Below the pieces are notes generated by a model, which saw only the letters and a list, made by a program, of their open reading frames with translations, did no database searches and had not been told where the DNA came from. Source: IDS-8 sp040902105 (GTDB lineage Bacteria; Pseudomonadota; Gammaproteobacteria; Steroidobacterales; Woeseiaceae). From it: 64,000 nucleotides of DNA. The stretch covers positions 62,001 to 126,000 of the forward strand of contig JBBDXW010000026.1 of assembly GCA_040902105.1 (NCBI GenBank), written 5' to 3'. The position numbers and the translations under genes are program-made. This document shows positions 17,446 to 25,659 of the stretch, one piece after another (the stretch's first letter is position 1; the number at the start of each line of letters is the position of its first letter).

Positions 17446-18441
17446 TTACGGCACGATCGGCGCGAGACGTGCGGTGATTTGCCGGCCTTTGCGAAGCAAC
17501 GTGACGTCGACTTCCCGGAAGGCGCCATCGTCCGCGAGTGCCGAGAGCAGAGCGTCCACGGAGCGCAGGTCGGCGCCGTTCGCCTGCACGATCAGGTCGC
17601 CCTTGCGGATGTCGGCGCGCGACGCCGGGCTGTCAGACAGGACTTCGGCCACCTCGATCACGGTTGTCTGATCGATACCGTACGCGTGCGCGAAGCGCCG
17701 GTGAATCGGCCGGGTAAATGCCTTGATGCCGAGCTGAGCGCGGCGCACGCGCCCATGCTGCAGCAGCTCCTGAATGACCCAGCTCGCGGTGTCGGAGGGT
17801 ACGGCGAATCCGATGCCCTGCGCTCCCGCGATAATTGCCGTATTGATGCCGACGATCTCCTCCGCGGCGGTGAGCAAGGGGCCGCCGGAATTGCCAGGAT
17901 TCAGGGCGGCGGTGTGCTGTATCACATTGTCGATCAGGCGCCCGTCGACGCTTCGCAGGCCGCGGGACTTGGCGCTCACGATGCCGGCCGACACCGATTC
18001 GCTGAAGCCGAGCGGATTGCCGATGGCGACGACGAGTTGTCCGACACGCAGCGGCGCCGACGGCCCGAGCGACGCAAACGGCAGACCGTTGGCACTCACG
18101 CGTATGAGGGCCAGGTCGGTCGATGCGTCCTCGCCGACGACGGTCACCGGAAGTTGTCTCCCATCCGTCAGCCGAACTCGTAATTGCTTCTGCCCCGCAA
18201 TCACGTGGTCGTTGGTCAGCGCGTAACCGTCGGGCGTTATAATAACGCCCGAACCCGCCCCCATGGCGCCGTCGGCACTGCTGACACCGATACTGACGAC
18301 TGCCGGAGCCGCCCCGTCGACAATGGCGACGACAGCCTCGGAGTACGCATCGGAAAGCCGCCGGTCAGCAGCGACCTCGTCGCCGCCGGAGCCGGCCGAC
18401 GATTCGATGAAACTGCCGGAGAGAAACCGAAGCTGTGGCAT
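17446..18441 (-). CDS. HtrA/DegP-like serine protease with one PDZ domain
   Basis: From ATG 18441 the product is 331 residues: a trypsin-like S1C domain with triad His79 (LTNDHVI), Asp109 (ASTDLALI) and Ser185 (NPGNSGGPL), then a PDZ domain (about 245-328, with SPASRADIRKGDLIVQANG). Unlike DegP or DegS there is no evident signal peptide or membrane anchor, so it may act in the cytoplasm or its true start may differ; the frame extends to 18489. HtrA proteins degrade misfolded proteins. The gene stands alone between the AbiE pair and a region holding a tRNA fragment. Confidence 0.9.
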   Translation of the reverse strand: MPQLRFLSGSFIESSAGSGGDEVAADRRLSDAYSEAVVAIVDGAAPAVVSIGVSSADGAMGAGSGVIITPDGYALTNDHVIAGQKQLRVRLTDGRQLPVTVVGEDASTDLALIRVSANGLPFASLGPSAPLRVGQLVVAIGNPLGFSESVSAGIVSAKSRGLRSVDGRLIDNVIQHTAALNPGNSGGPLLTAAEEIVGINTAIIAGAQGIGFAVPSDTASWVIQELLQHGRVRRAQLGIKAFTRPIHRRFAHAYGIDQTTVIEVAEVLSDSPASRADIRKGDLIVQANGADLRSVDALLSALADDGAFREVDVTLLRKGRQITARLAPIVP

Positions 18442-18660
18442 GTGCGAACTCCAAACGCCGTGAAATGAGGGCGGCGCACGCCAAGTCAAGCGCCCGCGTC
18501 AACTGACCGCTGCCCGAAGCGCCTTCAAGTTCGTGCGAGCGTCGAACGTGACGGAACGCGATCCAACGTTACCGAAAAACATCCTATGTGATTGTTTACT
18601 TTTGTGATAACGTCATAAGCACTTGAAAAAACACGAGTGTTGACGGTTTTCGGGAGGCAG

Positions 18661-18693
18661 GTGCCGGAGGTTCATATCCTCTCACCCCGACCC
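18661..18693 (+). pseudogene. 3' fragment of a tRNA-Pro gene (possible attachment-site scar)
   Basis: The 33 bases read like the T-arm and 3' acceptor strand of a gammaproteobacterial tRNA-Pro: a CGGAGGTTC-type T-arm followed by ATCCTCTCACCCCGACC. Three differences from my recollection of the canonical sequence are visible, two in the T-loop (TTCATAT for TTCGAAT). No matching 5' acceptor (CGGGGTG) or anticodon arm is found in the preceding 80 bases, so this is not a whole tRNA gene. Such fragments are typical scars of integrative elements that recombine into a tRNA 3' end. Confidence 0.5.
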
Positions 18694-18730
18694 GAATTTT
18701 CCCTGTTCATCAAATACTGAAGTATCCTGC

Positions 18731-18760
18731 GTACCCTCGTCGGGGTTACCCGATGAGTAC
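18731..18760 (+). other. stem-loop in the leader of the lipoprotein gene
   Basis: GTAC and CTCGTCGGG-like arms (18731-18744) pair with CCCGATGAGTAC (18749-18760) around a GTTA loop, with a two-base bulge and one G-U pair. It lies about 60 bases upstream of the lipoprotein ATG at 18819 and carries no T-run, so it may be an mRNA leader structure rather than a terminator. The rest of the interval 18442-18818 shows only the tRNA fragment and A/T-rich promoter-like sequence around 18580-18620. Confidence 0.3.
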
Positions 18761-18818
18761 GTGCCGCAGACGACTCGTAACCTGGAACGTCTGGCTTCAC
18801 CCGGACGCAAGATCGTAT

Positions 18819-19466
18819 ATGACGATAAAAAACTCTTCACTGCGAACGACGCTGCTGTCCTTGCTCGCCATGCTTCTTGGCGCCTGCTCCTCGGGACCGA
18901 ACATCACGAGACTTCAGCCGGTAGCGGAGCCGGCCGACGCTCCGTACGAGAATATTCTGGTCGTTTCACTGTTCGAATCATATGATACTCGAAGGTATCT
19001 GGACCAGGAGGTCGTCAAGCAGCTGTCAGCCCGCGGTGTCAAAGCGGTGGCCATGACCTCTTTGACACGAAGCGACACACCGGTTAACCGTGACACGTTG
19101 GTGAAGCTGGTTGAACGTATCAATGCCGATTCGGTCCTGGTCACGCAACTGGTCAGCCTGGAAACCAGCGCCAAAGCCAAGGACGCGAGCCCGGAGGCAA
19201 CCTACAACTTCCGACCCACCTATTATTACAATGTCTACAGCGTTGAACTGACGGAGTACACCGAGCCGAAGTACGTGGAATTCAAGCACACCCTGGCATT
19301 GGCAACAGACCTGTTCTCTGCCGAGAGCCAGCAAAAAGTGTGGGCAATTGCCTCAGAATCGAAGGTCAAAGAGAGTACCGAGCATTACAGGGACTATTCG
19401 ATAATCGTCGACGAGGCAGAAGCTATTGTTCGCAGCATGGCGCAGGACAGGTTAATCGCAAGGTAA
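18819..19466 (+). CDS. putative lipoprotein of unknown function
   Basis: From ATG 18819 the product is 215 residues. It has a lipoprotein signal (LLSLLAMLLGACSSG, lipobox cysteine about residue 23), so it is predicted to be anchored in the outer or inner membrane. The mature protein contains a DAPYENILVVSLFESYDTRRYLD-like start, cut here, and a segment about secondary ligand sites such as RINADSVLVTQLVS, giving an alpha/beta look similar to uncharacterised DUF4136-like or curli-assembly CsgG-like lipoproteins; I cannot assign a family. The upstream in-frame ATG at 18753 falls inside a hairpin and was rejected because it would bury the signal peptide. Confidence 0.65.
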   Translation: MTIKNSSLRTTLLSLLAMLLGACSSGPNITRLQPVAEPADAPYENILVVSLFESYDTRRYLDQEVVKQLSARGVKAVAMTSLTRSDTPVNRDTLVKLVERINADSVLVTQLVSLETSAKAKDASPEATYNFRPTYYYNVYSVELTEYTEPKYVEFKHTLALATDLFSAESQQKVWAIASESKVKESTEHYRDYSIIVDEAEAIVRSMAQDRLIAR

Positions 19467-19677
19467 TTGAATCGCACCGGGTATTTCGGAGACTCGTTTG
19501 TGCGAGTCAAGGCGCCGGCGCGGTCGCAAATACCGCCACGTTCGCAATCGGGCACAGATACTTGAGCAGCCATACGGTGACGCGCCCGCGTTGTTCGATG
19601 CCACGTTTATCGTCTACCCCCGGGGAACTGGCCGCGGGCCCGCCCATCGCTTTCGAAGCGCCGCATCCGGCAGGGTT

Positions 19678-20190
19678 TCAGCCATCCCGGTGCTGAAAAA
19701 TATCCTGTTCGCGGACCCCCTCCTGTTGCGCGCACAGCCAGTTCTCTGCTTTCTCGACGCTCGAAAATGCCCGCACGGGCATGCCGCGATTTACCGCAAC
19801 CATTTCAGCGAACTCCGCCATGTCGCCCATTCGTTGATCCACGTAGGCGATTGCATGGAATATGCCCAGCGCCTTCATGGAGCCCTCCGACGCGATGGCA
19901 AATACATCCATAGTCGGCAGACGGGGACCTTCGAGTCGCTCCTCGACCAGCACCCGATAGCAATCCTGCCTGACACATTCGCGCCGAACGTCCTCGAGGT
20001 AGCGCTGCACAGCATCACGGCTGTTGGTACCGGTGACCGTTGCATGGATGTATTGGGGATGTCTTTCAAAGGACAGTTGATAGGCGATCACTGCGTCGCA
20101 CCTCTGAGGAAAACCGTGCAGGCCGATACGATTCGCAACCGGCACAACCATTGACCCGCCGGAAGCAGGTTGACGTGGAATGCGCAGCAT
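19678..20190 (-). CDS. STAS/SpoIIAA-like domain protein
   Basis: The 170-residue product contains from about residue 34 a stretch (IAYQLSFERHPQYIHATVTG, then RRECVRQDCYRVLVEERLEGP, then FAEMVAVNRGMPVRAF) resembling the SpoIIAA-like/STAS-SEC14 small-protein family found in many Proteobacteria. The fold binds hydrophobic ligands or acts as an anti-anti-sigma-like module, but the function of these orphan members is unknown. The first 30 or so residues look unrelated and the real start may be further in. It converges with the lipoprotein gene and stands 27 bases downstream of the AraC-type regulator, possibly in one transcript. Confidence 0.6.
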   Translation of the reverse strand: MLRIPRQPASGGSMVVPVANRIGLHGFPQRCDAVIAYQLSFERHPQYIHATVTGTNSRDAVQRYLEDVRRECVRQDCYRVLVEERLEGPRLPTMDVFAIASEGSMKALGIFHAIAYVDQRMGDMAEFAEMVAVNRGMPVRAFSSVEKAENWLCAQQEGVREQDIFQHRDG

Positions 20191-20217
20191 GCTTCCGCTA
20201 AAGCCGAAATGCCCCAG

Positions 20218-21081
20218 CTACGCGACCGGGATGCAAATGTCGGTTTCCCATTTCTCGGACGGCAGGGAGTCAGGATCCGCCAGATAGTGGTTGAAGCCGG
20301 TAACGTCCCTTAGTGTATACCCGGAAGTGGGTAGCCACGTGCCGTACAGGAAATCGTTCTTGTCCTCGAGACCTTCATAGGGTCCCACATGACGGGTAAC
20401 GGCGTAGAGCCCGCCTCCGAGGACCAACTCCCGAAAGTCGTTTTCGGGCTTCACGTCGGCCCCCAGATCGAAGCAACAATCAAAGCGGCAGTCGTCTTCA
20501 GGCACGCTCCTCGGATCATCAATTGCGATGCCGAAAATTCCCCTGAGGCCCTTCGCCCGATCTGTTTCTTCGGCCCAACGAAACAATGCGCCATAGGCAT
20601 TGAAAAGATCTTTGTGCGGACCGACGTGCCTGGAGGCGATTACCTTGAAAGGTTCGATGGATACCAGTCTGACTTCAAGCGTATTCCTGGTCGGATGCGT
20701 GGGCGGATTGGACAGCCGTTCGATAACGACAGCAAGTCTGCGTTCATCCCGGCGCAATCCGCTGGCGCTGGATCCGGTTACGCGGCGAAACGCTTTGGAA
20801 AATGCCTGAGAAGATTCGTAGCCGACGTCAAACGCAATTTCCGTTATGGACTTTTGCGTGTTCTTCAGCATATTGGCGGCGCGCGCCAGGCGCAGGCGTC
20901 GAAGAGTCGCGGAAGGCGTCTCTCCGGTAATCGCGCGATAAAGGCGATGAAAGTGAAAGCGGGATACCCCGGCAATATCGGCGAGGTTCTGCAAGGTAAG
21001 CGACGCTTCCGCCTGCTCATTCAAATAGCCAACGACGCGGTCAATTCGCTCGATATAGCGGTGTTCGGATTCCGGTTTCAT
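20218..21081 (-). CDS. AraC-family regulator with GyrI-like effector domain
   Basis: The 287-residue product has an N-terminal double helix-turn-helix (about 10-110; LTLQNLADIAGVSRFHFHRL and ITEIAFDVGYESSQAFSKAF) and a C-terminal GyrI-like/SOUL-type small-molecule domain (about 130-287; EVRLVSIEPFKVIASRHVGP, GGGLYAVTRHVGPYEGL). This is the layout of Rob/SoxS-related sensors such as the DNA gyrase inhibitor-domain regulators that respond to hydrophobic compounds. The order HTH-first is usual for this group. The target is unknown; neighbouring genes offer no obvious efflux system. Confidence 0.9.
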   Translation of the reverse strand: MKPESEHRYIERIDRVVGYLNEQAEASLTLQNLADIAGVSRFHFHRLYRAITGETPSATLRRLRLARAANMLKNTQKSITEIAFDVGYESSQAFSKAFRRVTGSSASGLRRDERRLAVVIERLSNPPTHPTRNTLEVRLVSIEPFKVIASRHVGPHKDLFNAYGALFRWAEETDRAKGLRGIFGIAIDDPRSVPEDDCRFDCCFDLGADVKPENDFRELVLGGGLYAVTRHVGPYEGLEDKNDFLYGTWLPTSGYTLRDVTGFNHYLADPDSLPSEKWETDICIPVA

Positions 21082-21243
21082 GTTGTTTGCCTGACGTAGC
21101 CATTATCACCGACCAGACATTAGCAAACGTCAAGCGGAGCCGCGTTTCCATAATTGCTACCGGAGGCCAGCCAATCATAAGGAGCAAATGGCGCCTTTCT
21201 TCAGCCGACGGCCCACGATGCCCTCCGCGGACTCATCTCCCCT

Positions 21244-21399
21244 TTACGAATCGTCTTCGTCATCCCACTTGCGCAACTTGCTCCGATCAACTTCGCGCCA
21301 CTGCTGCCTGCTTTTCCGGACGTAAAAGACGACCTTCGCCGCAACGTACACGGCAACAGCAACGACAATGAGCATCACGGGCCAGAAACCTTCACCCAT
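21244..21399 (-). CDS. small membrane protein (51 residues)
   Basis: A short reading frame runs from ATG 21399 to TAA 21244. It encodes one strong membrane helix (VMLIVVAVAVYVAAKVVFYV, residues 8-27) followed by a basic then acidic tail (VRKSRQQWREVDRS, KWDDEDDS). The arrangement of helix, positive stretch and charged C-terminal tail is typical of genuine small inner-membrane proteins, and codon usage resembles that of the neighbours. No family is recognised and the ribosome-binding site is weak. It fills the gap between the methyltransferase and the AraC regulator. Confidence 0.55.
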   Translation of the reverse strand: MGEGFWPVMLIVVAVAVYVAAKVVFYVRKSRQQWREVDRSKLRKWDDEDDS

Positions 21400-21450
21400 A
21401 CCGGAATCCCGATTGGTAAACTACGTTGATACCAGTGTAGCAGCGAAGAA

Positions 21451-21475
21451 ATTCCGGGTTCGAGCCCGGGAGAAT
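21451..21475 (-). terminator. possible terminator hairpin after the methyltransferase
   Basis: A CCGGG/CCCGG stem (21454-21458 with 21465-21469) with a 6-base loop and partly pairing flanks lies 20 bases beyond the methyltransferase stop. On the minus strand it is followed by AATTTCTTC, a weak U-rich tract. The T-arm-like look (GGGTTCGAGCC) was considered, but no tRNA is present. Confidence 0.3.
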
Positions 21476-21495
21476 TGTCGCGTGTGCATGGTGGG

Positions 21496-22122
21496 CTACG
21501 CCCGGCTGTCGTCGTCGACCAGGCGCTTTCTGCACATGACCAGCTGCGAAAGCGCTGCGCGCCGTCCATCAGGATCCGTTACGACGCCCTCGCGGTAGTA
21601 CAGCACTCCGTGGTCGGGCTCGGCCACGCGCATGGCGTCACGTAGCAGCTCGTTGTGCCGCAGCCTGAAGGCGGGAGTCGTCGGGCCGACGACCTCCTCG
21701 GTCGAGTCGACATGCTGCTCACACAGCAGCACACCGCCGACGTCGAGCCGTTCGAGCAGATGCGGCAGCAAATCCCGGTTAACGTAGCGGACCAGCACGA
21801 TCAGGTCGTATGGGCCCGGAGGAAGAACAGTGCGACTGTTTGCCTCGAGGTCTGCCTCGATCCAGCGGATTTCGAGCCCTCGTCGTTCGGCTGCCTCCTT
21901 CGCGCGCTCGAGCCCGACCGGCGAAATGTCGATCGCGTCGACCCGCCGTCCGGTCGCGGCCAGAAAGAGGCTGTTGCGGCCGGCTCCGCAGGCGACGTCG
22001 AGTGCGCGGCCGCGCGGCAGCTGCGGCTCCCATTCCGCGAGCAATGCCGTCGGGTGTTCGCGGCCGACATAGCTCCCGGTGCAATACCGCTCGTCCCACT
22101 TGAGGCGGTCGGTCTCGCTCAT
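21496..22122 (-). CDS. SAM-dependent methyltransferase (TehB-like)
   Basis: The 208-residue product is a class I methyltransferase: WDERYCTGSYVG at the N-terminus, motif I ALDVACGAGRNSLFLA (residues 40-55), the acidic end of strand 2 (VDAIDISPVGLERA) and motif IV DLIVLVRYVNRDLL. Overall it resembles TehB/tellurite-resistance and thiopurine-like methyltransferases of about 200 residues. It uses S-adenosylmethionine to methylate a small molecule in the cytoplasm. No tellurite-resistance partner is adjacent. The gene faces away from the diguanylate cyclase, with about 190 bases between their starts for both promoters. Confidence 0.85.
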   Translation of the reverse strand: MSETDRLKWDERYCTGSYVGREHPTALLAEWEPQLPRGRALDVACGAGRNSLFLAATGRRVDAIDISPVGLERAKEAAERRGLEIRWIEADLEANSRTVLPPGPYDLIVLVRYVNRDLLPHLLERLDVGGVLLCEQHVDSTEEVVGPTTPAFRLRHNELLRDAMRVAEPDHGVLYYREGVVTDPDGRRAALSQLVMCRKRLVDDDSRA

Positions 22123-22314
22123 GGGTTGACGATGTTCATGACACGTCTCCTATAATAAGTGCGCTCGAGCGCCGCGGCACATCACTTTACATAAGTCGAG
22201 CGAGTGTCTCGAATCAGCGACAAGGCTGGCCCCCGGAAGCAGTGCTGCCGCGGGGTGATCCGGAGTGCGCCATCGCGCACTGTCCGGTCCGTGCCATTGC
22301 ACTAAACTCGTGCC

Positions 22315-24123
22315 ATGGCATCGCGTTATCGTGGACTGACCCTGTATTCGCTGCTTCTCGCAGCCGCGACCGCGTGGTGGCTGGTGCGGGGTTTGTCGAC
22401 TGCCCCGGGCTTCCCTCCGATCCAGGTCACAGCACTGTGCATCGCCGCCTGTTTGTTCGTCTGGCAGTTCGGGCTGCCGGCTCCACGGGTCGGGCTGACA
22501 TCCATGGAGCGGCTGCCGCAGATCGGCGTGCTGCTGGTGCTAAGTCCGCCGGTCGCTGCAGCGATCTGCGCCGCCGCGTCCCTGCTGTGGCCGCTGCTCA
22601 ACCGCGGTTACAGCCAGGGATCGGTGCGAGTCGCCGCATTGCGCGGTGTTCACAACGCATCGATGACGGCCCTGATGCTGCTCGTCGGCGGGCAGGCTTA
22701 CCTGGCCGCGGGGGGCCAACACCCGCTACGGAGCCTGGAGCCGGGCGACGTGTGGCCGCTGACGGCGATGGCCCTGGCTGCCCAGGCGGTCAACGTCGCG
22801 CTGATGGCGCTGTACTTCCGGCTCGACGGGCGCGACGTGCGCCGGATGATCAAGCCGATCTACACGCTGATCGATCTCATGTTCGTACCTGCCGGCGTAT
22901 TGGCTGCATTGCTGTTCAACAGCAGCTCCCCGGCGATCTTCACGCTGTTCGCTGTATTGATGGTCATCTTCGTGCTCAGTTTCAGCGGGATCGGCCGTTC
23001 GTTGGGGGACGCGTCCACCCAGAATGCGCCGTTCGAAACGTTGTCATCGGCGCGCAGGGCGTTGCACGGCGCGCGCCGCATCGATGAGCTTGGCAACCGG
23101 ATTCTCACCGAAACTCGCGCCCTGTTCCCCTTCGACGAATTCTACCTCGCCCTGGTAGACCACGATGCGCAGGTTTTCGACATCCGGGTCCACGAGCGCT
23201 GCGGTCAACGTCTGCCGGCCCGCCTCAAGCGTCTCGATGCCGGCTTGTTCGGCTGGGTCGTGGAGCACGGTGAGGCCGTGCTGGTCGAGGATTGGGCAGT
23301 CGCCCCGGAGGATCTGCGCCAACGGGGCGAAGCCACGGACAAGAAAACCGGTTCGCTGATCCTGGTGCCGCTGATCGAGGATGGTACGGTGATCGGCCTG
23401 CTCAGCGTCCAGCACACCCAGGCGTCCGTCTATTCGCGCCCGGATCTGCATCTGATGAAGCAGCTTGCCGAACAGGTCGCGGCGGCTGTCGCCGATGCCC
23501 GGGCGTTCGAAGATCTCGAAAACTACCGTCAGCACCTCGAGGACCGGGTCGCCGAGCGCACTGAGGAGCTGCAGCAGGCCAACCGGGAAAAGGAACGTCT
23601 CATTGCCGCACTTCGCGAGCGCAGCCGCACGCTGCAACGCGAGTCGCAGGAAGATCCGCTGACCGGCATCGCAAATCGCCGGCATTTCAGCCAGCGACTG
23701 GACGCCGAGATCGAAGTCGCCCTGTCTGTGGGCCAGCCGCTCACGTTAGCCGTTGCCGACCTGGATCATTTCAAAGTCGTCAACGATCGGCTGGGTCATG
23801 CGGTGGGCGACGAAGTGCTCCGTCAAAGCGCCGCGCTCATGCGCAAAGAGTGCCGTTCCACGGATCTGGTCGCGCGCATCGGCGGTGAGGAGTTCGCGCT
23901 GATCCTGCCCGGTATGGCGCGCGACGCAGCCATCGGTTTCTGCGAGAGCCTGCGTCACGCCGTGGAGTCTCATGACTGGCAGGCCGTGCATCCCAAGTTG
24001 TCGGTGACCCTCAGTATCGGACTGGCTCAGTGGGACGGCTCCGCCAAAATCCCGGAGTTCCTGCAAGCAGCCGACGCGCGACTGTATCGCGCCAAGCGTG
24101 CCGGCCGTAACCGGGTCGCCTGA
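22315..24123 (+). CDS. membrane diguanylate cyclase with GAF and GGDEF domains
   Basis: The 602-residue product starts with about seven membrane helices (residues 5-235), followed by a GAF domain (about 250-400, with DEFYLALVDHDAQVFDIRV and GSLILVPLIEDGTVIGLLS), a coiled-coil linker (DRVAERTEELQQANREKERL cut here) and a GGDEF domain (about 440-600). The active-site loop is intact as GGEEF (523-527). No RxxD inhibitory site is obvious at the expected place. It makes cyclic di-GMP in response to a membrane or GAF-bound signal. Its stop codon is immediately adjacent to that of the convergent DUF1080 gene, with no bases in between. Confidence 0.92.
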   Translation: MASRYRGLTLYSLLLAAATAWWLVRGLSTAPGFPPIQVTALCIAACLFVWQFGLPAPRVGLTSMERLPQIGVLLVLSPPVAAAICAAASLLWPLLNRGYSQGSVRVAALRGVHNASMTALMLLVGGQAYLAAGGQHPLRSLEPGDVWPLTAMALAAQAVNVALMALYFRLDGRDVRRMIKPIYTLIDLMFVPAGVLAALLFNSSSPAIFTLFAVLMVIFVLSFSGIGRSLGDASTQNAPFETLSSARRALHGARRIDELGNRILTETRALFPFDEFYLALVDHDAQVFDIRVHERCGQRLPARLKRLDAGLFGWVVEHGEAVLVEDWAVAPEDLRQRGEATDKKTGSLILVPLIEDGTVIGLLSVQHTQASVYSRPDLHLMKQLAEQVAAAVADARAFEDLENYRQHLEDRVAERTEELQQANREKERLIAALRERSRTLQRESQEDPLTGIANRRHFSQRLDAEIEVALSVGQPLTLAVADLDHFKVVNDRLGHAVGDEVLRQSAALMRKECRSTDLVARIGGEEFALILPGMARDAAIGFCESLRHAVESHDWQAVHPKLSVTLSIGLAQWDGSAKIPEFLQAADARLYRAKRAGRNRVA

Positions 24124-25029
24124 TCAGGGGACGTACCGGCAGCTCTCGGCGTCCGGCGCAACGAAGTAACTCTTGTAATTGTTCGCACGCGGCTCCATGC
24201 AGCCCCTGAGGTTCAGCAACTCGACGCGACGAAACTGAATCGGATGACCTTCGCTTTGCAGCGCGATGTAACCCGATCGAAGCGGCTCGCCGTCCGGCTT
24301 CATTTCCTGGCGATGACCCGAAACCACACCGCCGCCGTAAGTCGTGTTCGCGTACTCGATCACGGCTTCGCCGTTGATGTAATGCACGATGCGCCGGTTG
24401 CCGAGCACCAGTGCCTCGGCCGTGACCCATTGGTCGCCGCCGAACGTCGGGGAAACCGATTCGATGCAATGCGTATCGTTGAATTTGCCCTCGTATTCCA
24501 CATGAGTGCCCGGCGAGCACATGTTCCCCGTCGGGCGCGCCTTGCCGTCGTTCAGGCCCCCGAGGAACTGGAATTCGAGCGAAATCGGAAAATCCTGATC
24601 GGGCGCCATCGTCTCGGGGGCCTGCGAATGAAACATTACCCCGCTGTTCCGGATCGCCCAGTCCGGCGTGTTCGGCGCCGGATCGCCCACGAAGCGGTAC
24701 TCGAGGCGAAGCCGGTAATGTGAGAACGGCTCCTTGTAAAACATGTGCCCGAATTGTTCGTCGAAGTCTTCGTATCCGTCATACGCGACCGTGATCATCC
24801 CGTCTTGCACACGAAACGTGTTCGCGTAATTCTCGCCGACCGCGTGGCGTCGAATCTTGACCGTCCAGTCGTCGAGGTCGCGTCCGTCGAAGAGTTCGAT
24901 CCACTCCTCTTCGTCAGCCAACTGCTGCGCAGGCGCGATCTGCGGAAGCAGAAAAACACTCGCGGCCATTGCGCAGGATGCATAAACGGCGATTCGAGCT
25001 TTTTTGCCCATTACGTTCAGGTCATGCAT
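24124..25029 (-). CDS. exported DUF1080 (3-keto-disaccharide hydrolase) protein
   Basis: The 301-residue product has a signal peptide (from MGKKARIAVYASCAMAAS to about residue 35; ATG 25011 may be the real start) and a DUF1080 concanavalin-like jelly roll: EWIELFDGRDLDDWTVKIRR cut here, then NSGVMFHSQ, LEFQFLGG, GGDQWVTAEALVLG and the typical GYIALQSEGHPIQFRRVELL. Members of this family cleave 3-keto-glycosides made by FAD-dependent glycoside 3-dehydrogenases. The neighbouring genes encode just such a GMC dehydrogenase and its small subunit, so a periplasmic glycoside-cleaving pathway is likely. A cysteine-rich C-terminal tail (GCMEPRA, ESCRYVP) is extra. Confidence 0.88.
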   Translation of the reverse strand: MHDLNVMGKKARIAVYASCAMAASVFLLPQIAPAQQLADEEEWIELFDGRDLDDWTVKIRRHAVGENYANTFRVQDGMITVAYDGYEDFDEQFGHMFYKEPFSHYRLRLEYRFVGDPAPNTPDWAIRNSGVMFHSQAPETMAPDQDFPISLEFQFLGGLNDGKARPTGNMCSPGTHVEYEGKFNDTHCIESVSPTFGGDQWVTAEALVLGNRRIVHYINGEAVIEYANTTYGGGVVSGHRQEMKPDGEPLRSGYIALQSEGHPIQFRRVELLNLRGCMEPRANNYKSYFVAPDAESCRYVP

Positions 25030-25032
25030 GAC

Positions 25033-25635
25033 TCAAACGTGGGACGCCCATGACTTCTCGCCGGGGGCATACGGTGTGCAGGGATCGAATCGGCCGGGCG
25101 ATTCGACGTAACGCATCGCCTGGTTATAGCCGATCTCCGACGTGAAATAGCCGAGCAAAGTCAGCTCCTTCAGCATGCGGAAGTAGTGCGCTGGTGCATC
25201 GTCTGAACGCCCATGCATGTATTGCATTTGTTCGGCGTCGAGACTCTCGAGCAGCGCGAGCCGTTGGGCAGACGTTGCCGGCATGAACGACGCGCCATGC
25301 ATCTTGCGACATTCATCGTCGAGAGTTTGCAGTCCGTCCCGAAAAACCTGCTGTTCGCGAGCATCGTACGTGTCGTTAACCATCAAGGCGATGAATTGCC
25401 CTGTGCCGGCAGCTTTGGCACCGGGCGTGCTGGTCTCGGGGAGTATCGTTTCGGCAATCTCATCGAGCAATGCGACGTCGGCCTCCGTGAACCCGGTACC
25501 GCCCGGCATCCGGCGCACGCATCCCGAAAGCATCGCGCCCTGGCCGACGAGCGCGACGCCGCCGAGCAACGCACTGACGCGCAGGATCGCTTCGCGGCGC
25601 GTGATCAGTTCGTGATGATCGGTACCTGATGGCAT
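25033..25635 (-). CDS. gluconate 2-dehydrogenase subunit-3 family protein (Tat-exported)
   Basis: The 200-residue product starts with a twin-arginine signal (TRREAILRVSALLGGVALVG, residues 12-31) ending in SGC, so it may be a Tat lipoprotein. The rest matches the small-subunit family: FTEADVALLDEIAETILPETSTPGAKAAG, cut here, with the FTSEIGYNQAMRYVESPG end. Such subunits escort a cofactor-loaded GMC flavoprotein through the Tat system and stay bound to it. The GMC gene ends 24 bases upstream, and the DUF1080 gene starts 3 bases downstream, so the three form an operon. Confidence 0.88.
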   Translation of the reverse strand: MPSGTDHHELITRREAILRVSALLGGVALVGQGAMLSGCVRRMPGGTGFTEADVALLDEIAETILPETSTPGAKAAGTGQFIALMVNDTYDAREQQVFRDGLQTLDDECRKMHGASFMPATSAQRLALLESLDAEQMQYMHGRSDDAPAHYFRMLKELTLLGYFTSEIGYNQAMRYVESPGRFDPCTPYAPGEKSWASHV

Positions 25636-25659
25636 ATCGTTGCTCCCGGATCGCCGGTG

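Noticed and set aside
18731..18760. Cyclic di-GMP riboswitch suggested by GGGGTTACCCGATG-like sequence
   Set aside because: Only one hairpin is present. The second helix and conserved internal loops of the GEMM class are missing, so it is listed only as a stem-loop.
21451..21480. T-arm-like GGGTTCGAGCC sequence suggesting a tRNA 3' end
   Set aside because: The T-stem would contain a mismatch, and no matching acceptor strand, anticodon arm or D-arm exists in the preceding 90 bases. It is better explained as a hairpin downstream of the methyltransferase gene.
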